DNA of 64,000 nt, taken from the IMG/VR virus record IMGVR_UViG_3300032893_000009, positions 1 through 64,000 of that record. One strand, given 5' to 3'. Made by a program: the position numbers and the translations under genes. The notes below the pieces were generated by a model that saw nothing but the letters and a program-made list of their open reading frames with translations, did not search any database and was not told where the DNA came from. Below, one piece after another: positions 17,094 through 25,500 of this stretch (position 1 is the stretch's first letter; each line of letters opens with the position of its first letter). Origin of the DNA: a virus.

Positions 17094-17381
17094 ATGAGCA
17101 GGACTGTGCTGATCAGCAGATCGCAGCTTCACGGTTACGTGAACCGCATGATCCGGGCCACCGTGCTCGAAGACAAGGGTGCCACGCTGCGGGTGGTGGT
17201 GGATGGCCAGTCCAAGGTCATCGAGGTGAAGGCCGCCGAGGTCAGGGACGCGCCCAAGGTCTTCGGCAATCAGGCAGCGGTATCGCGGGGGGCGATTGTG
17301 CAGAATGCCATCCCCGACAGTCCCGGCTGTCTGGTAAGGATTCTGGGGAAGCGCGGCAGTAACCCGGCTTCGGGCCGGTAA
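17094..17381 (+). CDS. Small beta-rich protein, unknown
   Basis: 95 residues with GAGGAGACG ahead of the ATG. Alternating hydrophobic residues (VLEDKGATLRVVVDGQSKVIEVKAAEVRD) suggest a small beta barrel like those found in phage neck or tail genes. It ends basic. No family recognised. Confidence 0.6.
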   Translation: MSRTVLISRSQLHGYVNRMIRATVLEDKGATLRVVVDGQSKVIEVKAAEVRDAPKVFGNQAAVSRGAIVQNAIPDSPGCLVRILGKRGSNPASGR

Positions 17382-17401
17382 CTCAACAAGGAGAACAAGC
17401 G

Positions 17402-17647
17402 ATGGCGAGCACTCAATTGATCACCGACACGAAGAGCGTTCTTAGCAACGGCCCGAGCGCTGCGACCACAGCAAAGGCAATCGCGGCTGCCGGTCCCATC
17501 ATGGACTACACAGGTCAGGTGAACGGCCTGCTGACCATGCTCGAAGAGGCCAACCGCAACGCAACCAATTTGCTTACGGACACCGATCAGAGCACGGACG
17601 CTGCGAACTACACCCTGATCTCCAACATCCTCGCATCCCTGTCCTGA
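17402..17647 (+). CDS. Small helical protein, unknown
   Basis: 81 residues with AAGGAGAACAAGCG before the ATG. Thr/Ala/Asn-rich, two or three amphipathic helices (MDYTGQVNGLLTMLEEANRN). Position among neck and tail completion genes. No motif recognised. Confidence 0.6.
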   Translation: MASTQLITDTKSVLSNGPSAATTAKAIAAAGPIMDYTGQVNGLLTMLEEANRNATNLLTDTDQSTDAANYTLISNILASLS

Positions 17648-17659
17648 TGGAGGACCGGG

Positions 17660-18193
17660 ATGCCGGTGACCGCACAGATTACCGGAATCGACGCGCTGGT
17701 GGCCCAGTTCAAGGCGCTGCCGGATCGTGTCGATTCCGGTGTCAAGACGGTTGACGAACTCAACTACATCAAGGCGCTGGTCTGGGACCTCGGATATATT
17801 CATAGGGTCATCAAACCGGGGCCTAAAACCTTGTGGTCCGTTAACGTCTTTGGTGATGAGAAGGTCTTGACGATAACGGCCCCCACAGGGTTTATTCGCA
17901 TCAATCGCAACCGTTATCGAGCCGTGCTGCAGGACGAGTACACACGAGCTGATTTTGCCCACCACCCCATTTCCCAGTGGGGTGAATTGGCCGAAGCCAT
18001 GATGCGTAATGCTGCCCAGCGGTGTGCCGACATCATTTCGTCTTCCGCCCCCATTGACAGCAGCGAATTGCGTGGGAGTATCGTGGCTGCAGAGCCCGGT
18101 GACCCCGAACTTGGTGCTGGTGGTTTCTACACTTCTGGTCATGGGCCGTACGGAACATTTCAACTAGACATTGACACCTTTTTGCAGGGTTGA
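17660..18193 (+). CDS. Tail completion / neck protein (HK97 gp10-like)
   Basis: 177 residues. It begins with ITGIDALVAQFKALPDRVDSG, a start typical of gp10-like neck proteins, and contains the late helix RCADIISSSAPIDSSELRGSI, the characteristic segment of that family. It would help join head and tail. It is followed by an unrelated pentapeptide gene and a homing endonuclease before the tail terminator. Assignment rests on these motifs and on gene order. Confidence 0.6.
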   Translation: MPVTAQITGIDALVAQFKALPDRVDSGVKTVDELNYIKALVWDLGYIHRVIKPGPKTLWSVNVFGDEKVLTITAPTGFIRINRNRYRAVLQDEYTRADFAHHPISQWGELAEAMMRNAAQRCADIISSSAPIDSSELRGSIVAAEPGDPELGAGGFYTSGHGPYGTFQLDIDTFLQG

Positions 18194-18230
18194 ATATGGG
18201 CGCATGTACTGTAGCAGTGTGGGGTAGCGT

Positions 18231-18698
18231 ATGGAGCTGAAGAAGGATTATCGCGGACGCGATCTGTCCCGGCAGAAGTTTTACCAGCATGATTTCTCGG
18301 GACAGGACCTGTCGAAGATGAAGCTGCGGCAGAGCCTGTTTCACCGCTGCAACTTCGACAACGCAGACCTCACCGAGGCTGATTGCGAGGGTTCGGAATT
18401 CTTCGGCAGCACCTTCCGCGACACGGTGATGTACCGGACCAACTGTAAGGATGCGAAACTGGCGAGTACCATATTCGAGCCCAAGGATTGTTTCGGCCTG
18501 ACGCTTACCATGCAGTGCAAGACATTCGACAAGATGAAGGTCAGCCCGATGTGGTGGTACGCTTGGCTCATGTTCGCCTCCCTGATGATCCCGGGGAACG
18601 TCAAGGAGTCGGAAGAGCTGCAGAACAGGCTGATACAGGCCGTGGGTGCCGAGCGGTATTTACGGCTTCGTACACTCTTAGCCAAGAGGGAACTCTGA
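18231..18698 (+). CDS. Pentapeptide-repeat protein
   Basis: 155 residues. Residues about 6-90 follow the A(D/N)LxX pattern (RDLSRQKFYQHDFSGQDLSK, then ADLTEADCEGSEFFGSTFRD), which folds into a right-handed quadrilateral beta helix. A more hydrophobic stretch (VSPMWWYAWLMFASLMIP) and a C-terminal helix follow. Some pentapeptide proteins mimic DNA and inhibit gyrase; there is no direct evidence for that here. Unusual between a neck gene and the tail terminator. Confidence 0.75.
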   Translation: MELKKDYRGRDLSRQKFYQHDFSGQDLSKMKLRQSLFHRCNFDNADLTEADCEGSEFFGSTFRDTVMYRTNCKDAKLASTIFEPKDCFGLTLTMQCKTFDKMKVSPMWWYAWLMFASLMIPGNVKESEELQNRLIQAVGAERYLRLRTLLAKREL

Positions 18699-18701
18699 AT
18701 C

Positions 18702-18715
18702 TATTATGATGATTT
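18702..18715 (+). promoter_or_regulatory. Candidate leaderless promoter of the PD-(D/E)XK homing endonuclease
   Basis: TATTAT (18702-18707) ends 8 bases before the ATG at 18716 and is preceded by TGAATC. No ribosome site is present. The layout matches four other genes in the window in which a TAnnnT box ends 5-8 bases before a start that lacks a ribosome site. Confidence 0.45.
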
Positions 18716-19573
18716 ATGGCATTTACTAGCCAAAGCAGTTCGGAATTGCAGCGTAGGCTCTGGAGCGATGCAGCCCACAGAGCATTGCGTATACAGGCTC
18801 TACGTGAGACTGCAGCGGCTACTAACCCGACTCCTAAGCCAAAGCAAAAACCTCCTGCTGGAATGTATTGGCGGCGGTTTGGTTTGACTGGGTGGGCCTT
18901 GAAGCCTATCGGATGGTCCCCGACGCAGGGGTGTAAATGGAGCGAAGAAACTAAACAAAAGCAGTCTTTGGGGAATATAGGCAAACACACCACTTTTAAG
19001 CGTACAGACGCAGCGAAACGAAAAATTGCAAGGGCTTCCCGGCGTGCTTGGCGCAACGCGGAATCTGCTAATAATAGAATGCTTAAAATGGCCGAGGCGC
19101 GGGAGCGGCCAGAAACGAAGGAACGCTTTTCGCAGGGGATAAAGAGGTCCTTCACCCCGGAACGTCGTGAACAGTATCGACGAATGCTCTGCGAATCTTA
19201 TGCTGTAGGGCAACGCACGCCGTCCAACGTACCACATCCGGGCTACCACGGTGAGCATGTAGCCACTCGTTTTGGGACGCTCTTCGCTTCCAGCAGCTGG
19301 GAGGCAGCTCGGCTTCGCTTTCTGGATAAGGATGCGTCAGTGGTGCGCTTGGAAAAGGAGCCTTTTGTTTGCCCATACAGCTTTGAGGGACGGCTTCGCA
19401 ACTACTTCCCTGACTTTCTTGTGGAGCGCGTGGATGGCTCTATTACAATCGAGGAGGTTAAGGGCTGGCGCGGCCCAGAGTGGGCAGCAAAGGAGCGTGC
19501 TGTCAAACGTCTGTGTAAACGTCGTGGATACACTTTCAGGCTGCTGGACTCGTTGGAGGTGTGTGTTCTATGA
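18716..19573 (+). CDS. PD-(D/E)XK homing endonuclease
   Basis: 285 residues. The N-terminal 170 residues are DNA-binding repeats (RRLWSDAAHRALRIQALRET, ARASRRAWRNAESANNRML, SFTPERREQYRRM) like those in the remnant at 5555. The C-terminal 110 residues hold a nuclease fold: GTLFASSSWEAARLRFLDKD, YFPDFLVERVDGSITIEEVKG, where PD and ExK are the catalytic residues. The protein has no ribosome site; a TAnnnT box just upstream suggests leaderless translation. Its end overlaps the next gene (ATGA) and contains GGAGGT, which serves that gene. A-T-richer codon use supports insertion into the tail operon. Confidence 0.8.
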   Translation: MAFTSQSSSELQRRLWSDAAHRALRIQALRETAAATNPTPKPKQKPPAGMYWRRFGLTGWALKPIGWSPTQGCKWSEETKQKQSLGNIGKHTTFKRTDAAKRKIARASRRAWRNAESANNRMLKMAEARERPETKERFSQGIKRSFTPERREQYRRMLCESYAVGQRTPSNVPHPGYHGEHVATRFGTLFASSSWEAARLRFLDKDASVVRLEKEPFVCPYSFEGRLRNYFPDFLVERVDGSITIEEVKGWRGPEWAAKERAVKRLCKRRGYTFRLLDSLEVCVL

Positions 19574-20136
19574 GTGTACCCGTTTATCCGAGTTTTGTAG
19601 ACGTCACCGATACGTTCTACAACTATGTCTCCCAGAAGCTCGCAGCGCAGACCATTCCCACCAGCGTGCCGGTGAAGATGATGGGCCTTATCAATGCGGC
19701 GGACTGGCCGCAGGCCGAGGTGGTGGAGGGCGGCATCTACCTGCTCTATCTCACCTCCGTGCCCATCGAAGAAGACGGCTCCCGCGCCCAGACCTACTAC
19801 GAGCACTACATGCAGTGGGCGTGGCTGTTTCTGGGCAACGATCTCACCTCCGGGCAGGTGGGGCGCATCCGGGGCAGCCGTCACCGCGACGACATGGCAG
19901 TGGTCGAGGCCATGCGGCAGGCACACTTCCCCGGCTTTTGTTCCAAGCAGTTTTCAACCTGCGATCCCGGCACCGGAGTGGTCACCTTCGCACCATACAA
20001 TCCGCAGGAGATGATTCACTGGTCGTTCCCCCGGCTGGGCACCAAGATTGCGTCGGCGCAGAGCGGCGTATTGTACGGCACTGCACCCTTGGAAGTATAT
20101 GCGTGGAGCACCGTCAATCCGGTGGTGAACCCATGA
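19570..20136 (+). CDS. Tail terminator-like protein
   Basis: 188 residues from ATG 19570, which overlaps the endonuclease stop; GGAGGT lies 9 bases upstream inside the endonuclease. The sequence opens with a long helix (YPSFVDVTDTFYNYVSQKLA), then strands (GGIYLLYLTSVPIEED, HYMQWAWLFLGND), a pattern like tail terminator or head-tail joining proteins. It is the last gene before the tail tube, the usual place for the terminator that stops tube growth and joins the head. The assignment is from position and pattern. Confidence 0.5.
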   Translation: MSVPVYPSFVDVTDTFYNYVSQKLAAQTIPTSVPVKMMGLINAADWPQAEVVEGGIYLLYLTSVPIEEDGSRAQTYYEHYMQWAWLFLGNDLTSGQVGRIRGSRHRDDMAVVEAMRQAHFPGFCSKQFSTCDPGTGVVTFAPYNPQEMIHWSFPRLGTKIASAQSGVLYGTAPLEVYAWSTVNPVVNP

Positions 20137-20153
20137 GCCAGCTTGCTGTTGAG
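20136..20153 (+). promoter_or_regulatory. 18-bp intergenic repeat, candidate late control site (copy 2)
   Basis: AGCCAGCTTGCTGTTGAG, identical to 2923-2940, begins with the last base of the tail terminator stop codon. It is followed by GCACTATATTGCG and an 82-base gap before the tail tube gene. A late promoter or regulator site is inferred from repeat and position. Confidence 0.4.
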
Positions 20154-20235
20154 GCACTATATTGCGATTGGTACGCTTAGCTTGGGTTAGAGTGTACTTG
20201 TGTTTACTACCGCGATTTGAGCAAAGGAGTGCGAC

Positions 20236-21363
20236 ATGCCTCTACCACGTTCCCTTACCCAGACGTTGCGCCAAGGCCAACTGACAGTCGGCGCTGGCTG
20301 GCGCGCTTACTTCGCTCCCTTCAACCAAGCGCTGGCCGTAAGCACCAGTTCGACGTTGAGCGGGCCGAGCATCTATGATCTTCAGGTGTTCCAGAAACTT
20401 CTGGACGCCAACTTCCAGCCTATAAGCGGGCAGCCGTGGACCGATCTGGGATTCGCTGAAAACTTCAAGTTCACCGCCGGTTCCAAGGTGGGCAACGTGG
20501 TTGCCGGTTATCGTGGAGCGGTGCGCGCCAAGTACCGCGCCGAGGTGGGGGAGAAGATCACCTTCGACTTCCACGAAGCGTCGCGCATGAGCTTGAGCAT
20601 TTCCACCGGCATGCAGGTGTTCAACCTGCTGGCCACCACAGTTACGGCAGGCAGCACCACCGGCCCGCTCTCCACTTCCGGCACTCCGGCCATCGCCATC
20701 GGGGCCAGCGGCTACTCGGCCACCGGCTTTGCGGGCGTCACCTCCGGGTACCCGGCGCTGTGCGTTCCCTCAGGCAGCGGTGCGCTGTTCCCGGCAGGCT
20801 CCATGATCGTTTGCGATCAGGACTACAACGGCACCTCCTTCGGATTCGTGGGCGCAGCCGGTGCCAACGTCTTCCAGAACGCGGTCAGCAGCGTGGACTT
20901 CATTCGCATGACGTCCGACTTTGTGGCGGGCGTGTCCGGCGTGTTCACCGGAGCCAATCAGGTCGGCGGGCAGGACGTGCTGGTGCTGACGGCCCCGTTC
21001 GTGGGCGGCGGCAACTATGCGCTGGGTTCCGGCGTGCCCTATCAGGTGCCTCCCAGCAACGCCAAGGTGCAGGCCATCAACGGCTACGCGGCCCGCGAAG
21101 GCGGCACCTTCATCAAGGAGTGGAGCGCGGTGTTCGTGCTCGACACCGTGGACAGCTCGCAGTTCCTGAAGTATTACCCGCGTGTGGCCCCCGATACCAA
21201 CCCGGGCCTGATGGGTAAGAACCTGCAGAACGCCACCAGCCTGCAGCAGTACAGCCTGAGCTGTGCGCTGGAGGCCATGGCCTTCGACGACCCGCTGGAT
21301 GGCGAGACGGTGGTGAGCTACACTGCCTACTTCCCGCACAGCGGTACGACGCCGCAGATTTAA
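20236..21363 (+). CDS. Major tail tube protein
   Basis: 375 residues, strong ribosome site (AAAGGAG, 7-base spacer) and an intrinsic terminator after it, both fitting high expression. N-terminal GWRAYFAPFNQALAVS and WTDLGFAENFKFTAGSKV, the core KYRAEVGEKITFDFHEASRM and late FIKEWSAVFVLDTVDSS strands suit a tail tube fold; Gly/Ser/Thr-rich middle residues (about 135-230) may be a surface domain. It sits directly before the tail assembly chaperone pair and the tape measure gene, the canonical order. It would polymerise as hexameric rings forming the tail tube. Confidence 0.7.
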   Translation: MPLPRSLTQTLRQGQLTVGAGWRAYFAPFNQALAVSTSSTLSGPSIYDLQVFQKLLDANFQPISGQPWTDLGFAENFKFTAGSKVGNVVAGYRGAVRAKYRAEVGEKITFDFHEASRMSLSISTGMQVFNLLATTVTAGSTTGPLSTSGTPAIAIGASGYSATGFAGVTSGYPALCVPSGSGALFPAGSMIVCDQDYNGTSFGFVGAAGANVFQNAVSSVDFIRMTSDFVAGVSGVFTGANQVGGQDVLVLTAPFVGGGNYALGSGVPYQVPPSNAKVQAINGYAAREGGTFIKEWSAVFVLDTVDSSQFLKYYPRVAPDTNPGLMGKNLQNATSLQQYSLSCALEAMAFDDPLDGETVVSYTAYFPHSGTTPQI

Positions 21364-21385
21364 GCGGTGGAGAAGTCTCGGAAAT

Positions 21386-21418
21386 GGGGTCCGGTGGGGT
21401 GCCGGACCCCGATTTTTT
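21386..21418 (+). terminator. Intrinsic terminator after tail tube gene
   Basis: A perfect 9-bp stem GGGGTCCGG (21386-21394) / CCGGACCCC (21402-21410) with a 7-base loop is followed by GATTTTTT. It lies 22 bases after the tail tube stop. Confidence 0.92.
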
Positions 21419-21453
21419 AGCTGGGTAACGACTATTGAGTTGAGGAGACTTGT

Positions 21454-22155
21454 ATGGACGAGCAGAAGGAATTTATTCCCACCCGCGAGCAGGTGGAGGC
21501 GGCCATCAACGCCGACGAGCCTGACGAAGCCCTTTCCGTATTAACAACCGAAGAAGAGAAGCGCATCGGCGCGAAGCTCATTCCCGCTCTGGCGGCGCGC
21601 ATCAACGCCAAGTGCGAGGCTGATGCTGCGCGCAAGCTGGCCCAGCAGACACAGGAGCTGATCAGCCAGAACGAGCGCATGATGAAAGACGAGATGGAGA
21701 AGCTGCGCGCCTCCATCAAGCCGCCCGATCCCAAGGAGCTGGAGCAACTGTTGTCACAGGAGTACGGAGAAGTGGTGATCGAGCTTCCCCTGCGTGCTGG
21801 CAAGCAGACGTTCACACTGCGTGAGCTGCCGCAGGCCTGCGAGAAGAAAATGCTGGACATCATCGCCAAGCGCATCGTTCCCCAGCTTAAGGAACTGGCA
21901 GCGCAGGACTGGGCGGGCATGGCCTCCAATGCCGCCAAGCTGCAAAAGGTGATCGACATCCTTCCCGAGGGCATGGACATGATGGCGGAGTGCTGCGCCA
22001 TCTGTCTGGACCCGTTCAACAGCGACGGCATCGATCAGGAGTGGGTGCAGAAAAACATCGGCTCCAATCGCATTCTGGGCATTATCCGGGCGCAGCTTGA
22101 GGTATCGAAGATTCGGGATTTCGGCTCGGCTGTCTACCAGCTATTGCCGCGCTAG
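21454..22155 (+). CDS. Tail assembly chaperone (G-like)
   Basis: 233 residues, GAGGAG 6 bases before the ATG. Acidic, helical, with TLRELPQACEKKMLDIIAKR and IVPQLKELAAQDW. Located between tail tube and tape measure, the standard position of the G-like tail assembly chaperone. Its 3' end overlaps an open -1 frame that continues into the next coding segment, as in lambda G/GT. It would hold the tape measure during tail assembly. Confidence 0.65.
   Translation: MDEQKEFIPTREQVEAAINADEPDEALSVLTTEEEKRIGAKLIPALAARINAKCEADAARKLAQQTQELISQNERMMKDEMEKLRASIKPPDPKELEQLLSQEYGEVVIELPLRAGKQTFTLRELPQACEKKMLDIIAKRIVPQLKELAAQDWAGMASNAAKLQKVIDILPEGMDMMAECCAICLDPFNSDGIDQEWVQKNIGSNRILGIIRAQLEVSKIRDFGSAVYQLLPR
22101..22155 (+). 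other. Probable -1 frameshift window for the chaperone pair
   Basis: The -1 frame is stop-free from 22101 and reads naturally through AIAALEDDGVGRSALPTVA into the downstream coding segment, well before any start codon of that segment. A shift anywhere between 22101 and the zero-frame stop at 22153 would join the two. No textbook X-XXY-YYZ heptamer is obvious; GGATTTC at 22116-22122 is the nearest candidate. Confidence 0.5.
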
Positions 22156-22211
22156 AAGACGACGGCGTAGGCAGAAGCGCACTTCCAACGGTAGCAGCGG
22201 CAGCATCGTGG

Positions 22212-22550
22212 ATGGAGGCGCTGGCAATGCCGCTGCACGAGATTCGCCAGCGGTTCACCAAGTCGGACATGGCGGTGATGGCGTGGCGCGCCACGGAGAT
22301 GGCGGCGAATATGCGTGATAGAACTTTACCCAGCGCCCGTCTGCCTGAGAAACTGGATGGCGGGAGCTACAACTTCATGGAGAACGTGGACCATGATGAG
22401 ATGCTGAAGCGGATCGAGGAGCGGCTAGGCCCCATCGTCTGGAAGATGACCGATGAGCGGGGTGAAATTGATCTCAGAAAGCTGACCGGGGATGAGGCGC
22501 TGACCTACATGCAGACGCTGGGCATCCCGGTGGTTAAGATGGGACGGTGA
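22212..22550 (+). CDS. Tail assembly chaperone, frameshifted extension (T-like)
   Basis: As written from ATG 22212 it has 112 residues (MPLHEIRQRFTKSDMAVMAW from the second Met). Protein-like sequence in the same frame extends upstream to about 22101, so the segment is probably made mainly as a -1 frameshift extension of the preceding gene. A second possibility is independent initiation at ATG 22227, which has GGAGG 8 bases upstream. Helical, with SDMAVMAWRATEMAANMRD. It ends one base before the tape measure start. Confidence 0.65.
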   Translation: MEALAMPLHEIRQRFTKSDMAVMAWRATEMAANMRDRTLPSARLPEKLDGGSYNFMENVDHDEMLKRIEERLGPIVWKMTDERGEIDLRKLTGDEALTYMQTLGIPVVKMGR

Positions 22551-22551
22551 C

Positions 22552-25500
22552 ATGCCGGATACCGGATCAACTCTGCTGATGGCGCTGGGCCTCGATCTAG
22601 GCCCCTTCAAGGCTGCCGCCGAGACGATCAGGATCACCCTCGAAAATCTCAACAACATTGCCAAGCAGGTGGAGACGGTCGCGGTGAAGGACGCCGGGGC
22701 CGTTTCTGTTGCCATGGGTGAAATCCAGACCAAGGCCGAGGCCGCCGTGGCTGCCGCTATCGCGGGCTCGGAAGCTGAGAAGGGCCGCACCGCCGCGGTC
22801 GCCGCCACCGGGGCCGAGATGTCCTCCCAGATCGGCACCCAGGAGGGTCTGCTGCTGGGGGCCAAGGGGCTGACCGCCGAAGAGGAGCGGCGGCTGGCGC
22901 TGGCCAAGCTGCAGACCGCCGAGCTGCGCCAGCAACTGCTCGCCCAGCGTGCTGCCACAGGCGTGGGGCATGCCGGGGTCGAGGAGAACATCGCTGGTGG
23001 CCTGCTGGGCAATGTCACCAAGGGCATCTTGGGCGAGGGCACGGCTGGACGTATTGCCGGTGGCCTGCTGGCCGGTGCGGGTATCGCTTCAGCAATCCTG
23101 TTGGCCGGTGATGCGCTGCAGGGCTTCCTGAATCACCTCCGCGAGGTGACTGTAGAAGCGGGCAAGCTGACGGTGCTCGAAGAGGTGTTCAAGAATCTGG
23201 CAGCGCAGCGCGGCATAACCGATTCGGCGGCTTTCATGGACAAGCTGCGTGAAGCCACCCACGGCCTCGTTGGTGACATGCAGCTGTTGCAGAATGCCAA
23301 CGTGATGCTCCGCTCGCACACCAAGCTGACACAGGATCAGATGGTGCAGATGACAGCCGACGTGACCAAGCTCTCCATCGCTGCCGGTCACGATGCCACA
23401 CAGAGCATCAACATGATGGCCCGTGGACTGGAGCGCGGCAACCTCGCTTTCCTGTCTGCGACATTGGCCATTCCGGGCCTGCGTGAGGCTGTACGTTCGT
23501 TGGCACCGGGGTTGAGCACTGCCGCCCGCGAAGCGGCGCTGCTGCGTATTCAGATGGAGATGATACAGGCACAGGCGCGTAAAACCCCGGAACTCGCTGT
23601 GACGCTCGGCCAAGAACTGGCCAGATTGAAGAATGCTTGGTCGCGCGTGGAGGAGTCTTTCGGCAAGGGGATCAATGAATCTCCGGGGATGAAGGCCTTC
23701 ATAGCCAGTGTGGACAACATCATCGAGCGCCTTGGCGGAGCACAGGCTGCAGCCTACAAGTTCGGCGCTGCAGTAGGCGATGCATTTGCCAAAGTAGGAA
23801 CGGTTATCGAATTTGTGGTGACGCACTTCAATGCTCTGGTCAAAGCCTTGGAGCTTGCTGCGGAATTTTTCATCGCTGCGAAGATCGTGAAGTACGGTGA
23901 AGCGCTGTTTCTGATGGCTGGAAAAGCGGATATGGCAGCACTGGCTGTGGGCAGGCTCAAGGTTGCCCTTGTTGGATTGAATGCCGTTGCCCCGGAGTTA
24001 CTGGCAATTGCCGGTCTCGTGATGCTCTGGCATGGTGCCACCGGCATGGCGGACGAGATACAGCGTCAACGTGACGCGCAGCGTGCAGCACGTAAGCCTG
24101 CGCTGCCTACCCAGCATATAAACATGGGTGCGCTGATTCCAGAACAGACGGAGGAGGAACCGCCCGACGAGCGTGAAGCTCTGCGCCGTCAGCTGGCTTT
24201 GATGCAGGAGAGGATCGCACAGGCCAAGGAGGAGTTGACCCAGAAGCGTGATCACATCCAGCAGATGAAGGCGCTGGACGATGAGGCCTACCAGTACCAG
24301 CACGAGTCTCTGGCTCAGCATCTGGCTCAGCAGCGCACGCTGATAGGGCAGGAATACGAGGCCGAGATTGCAGAGGCCAGAACTGCACACGATCAGCAGA
24401 GGCAGCTTGTTGAGAAGCAGTACGCCGGGGATGCCGACGTGCTTAAAGCCAAGCTCGCCACGCTCGATGCCGAGCTGGCTACCAAGTTGGAGCAGGCCAA
24501 GAACAAGTTTCAGATGTCCTCTATCAAGTTTCAGGACGAGTGGCTTAAAGATCAGATGGAGGCCCAGCAGCGGGCCATTGAAGGAGCGCTCAAGACCCAG
24601 ACCGATGCACTGGCCCGGGCGCAGAAGGAGGCGCAGACCGCTTTCCAGCAGGGTGCCACCAGTCCTGATGAGTATCTGGATCAGCAGCTCTCCATCATCA
24701 GGCAGCTGGCAGACGCCAAGATCGACGCTGCCAATAGAGAATTTAGAAACGGTGTGGATAACGACGCCACGCGGGAGGCGCGGGTCAACAAGATCAACGC
24801 CGCCATCGACGAAGCGCAGTCCAAGATCGAGCAGATTGAGGGACAGGAAGCGCAGATGCGCATTCAGGCTGTGGAGCGCCAGTTTGCCCCGCAGCAGAAG
24901 CTGATCGAGTCCGCCATCGGCGCGTTGCAACCCGGTCAGAGTCCCGTCCAGTATCAGCAACAGATGGCGGCCCTGCTGCAGCAGGAGCGCGAAGCCCTCG
25001 ACGCCCAGCTTAGCGCGCTGCCCCAGCTGTCCGACCAGTGGTTCCAAGTGCTGGACAAGATTTCGCAGGTCTACCAGACCCAGCAGAAGTACAACGACGA
25101 GCTGCGCAAGTCGCAGGACCTGCTGCAGCCCATTGCCGACGGTCTGAGCAGCATCACCAAGCTCCTCGGCACGGTATGGACCTCGCACTTCGTCAAGGGT
25201 CTGGTGGGCAGCATGGAGGGCGGCATCGCTGCCATCAAGGGTGCGACGCAGGCGGGCGAGACCATCAAGACCGCGTTCACCGGGAAGACCGCCGTGCCCG
25301 AAGACCCGGCGCTGGCCGCATTTCATACCAGCCTGAACGCCGCAAAGCCAGCTGTAGATACTACCACTGTGGCGCTGGGCGGTTTCAAAACCATGTTGAT
25401 GCAGACCGTAGAGGTTTTACAGACCGCCCGGGACAAGCTGGCGGGTGAAACATCTTCGTCGAAGCGCCAGCCGGACGCCGCCACCGTTACAACTGCCGTG

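Noticed and set aside
20138-20170. Sigma54-like or MotA-box-like promoter in the 18-bp repeat region
   Set aside because: Spacing does not fit either type: GG to GC distance is 9 not 10, and the TTGCT element is too close to the A-T-rich box.
19272-20180. Plus-strand open frame of 302 codons
   Set aside because: It is a shadow across the endonuclease end and the tail terminator gene; its composition is not protein-like.
20133-20180. 15-codon frame MSQLAVEALYCDWYA overlapping the 18-bp repeat
   Set aside because: Too short, and the same bases at 2923 lack a start codon; the shared DNA element is the simpler reading.
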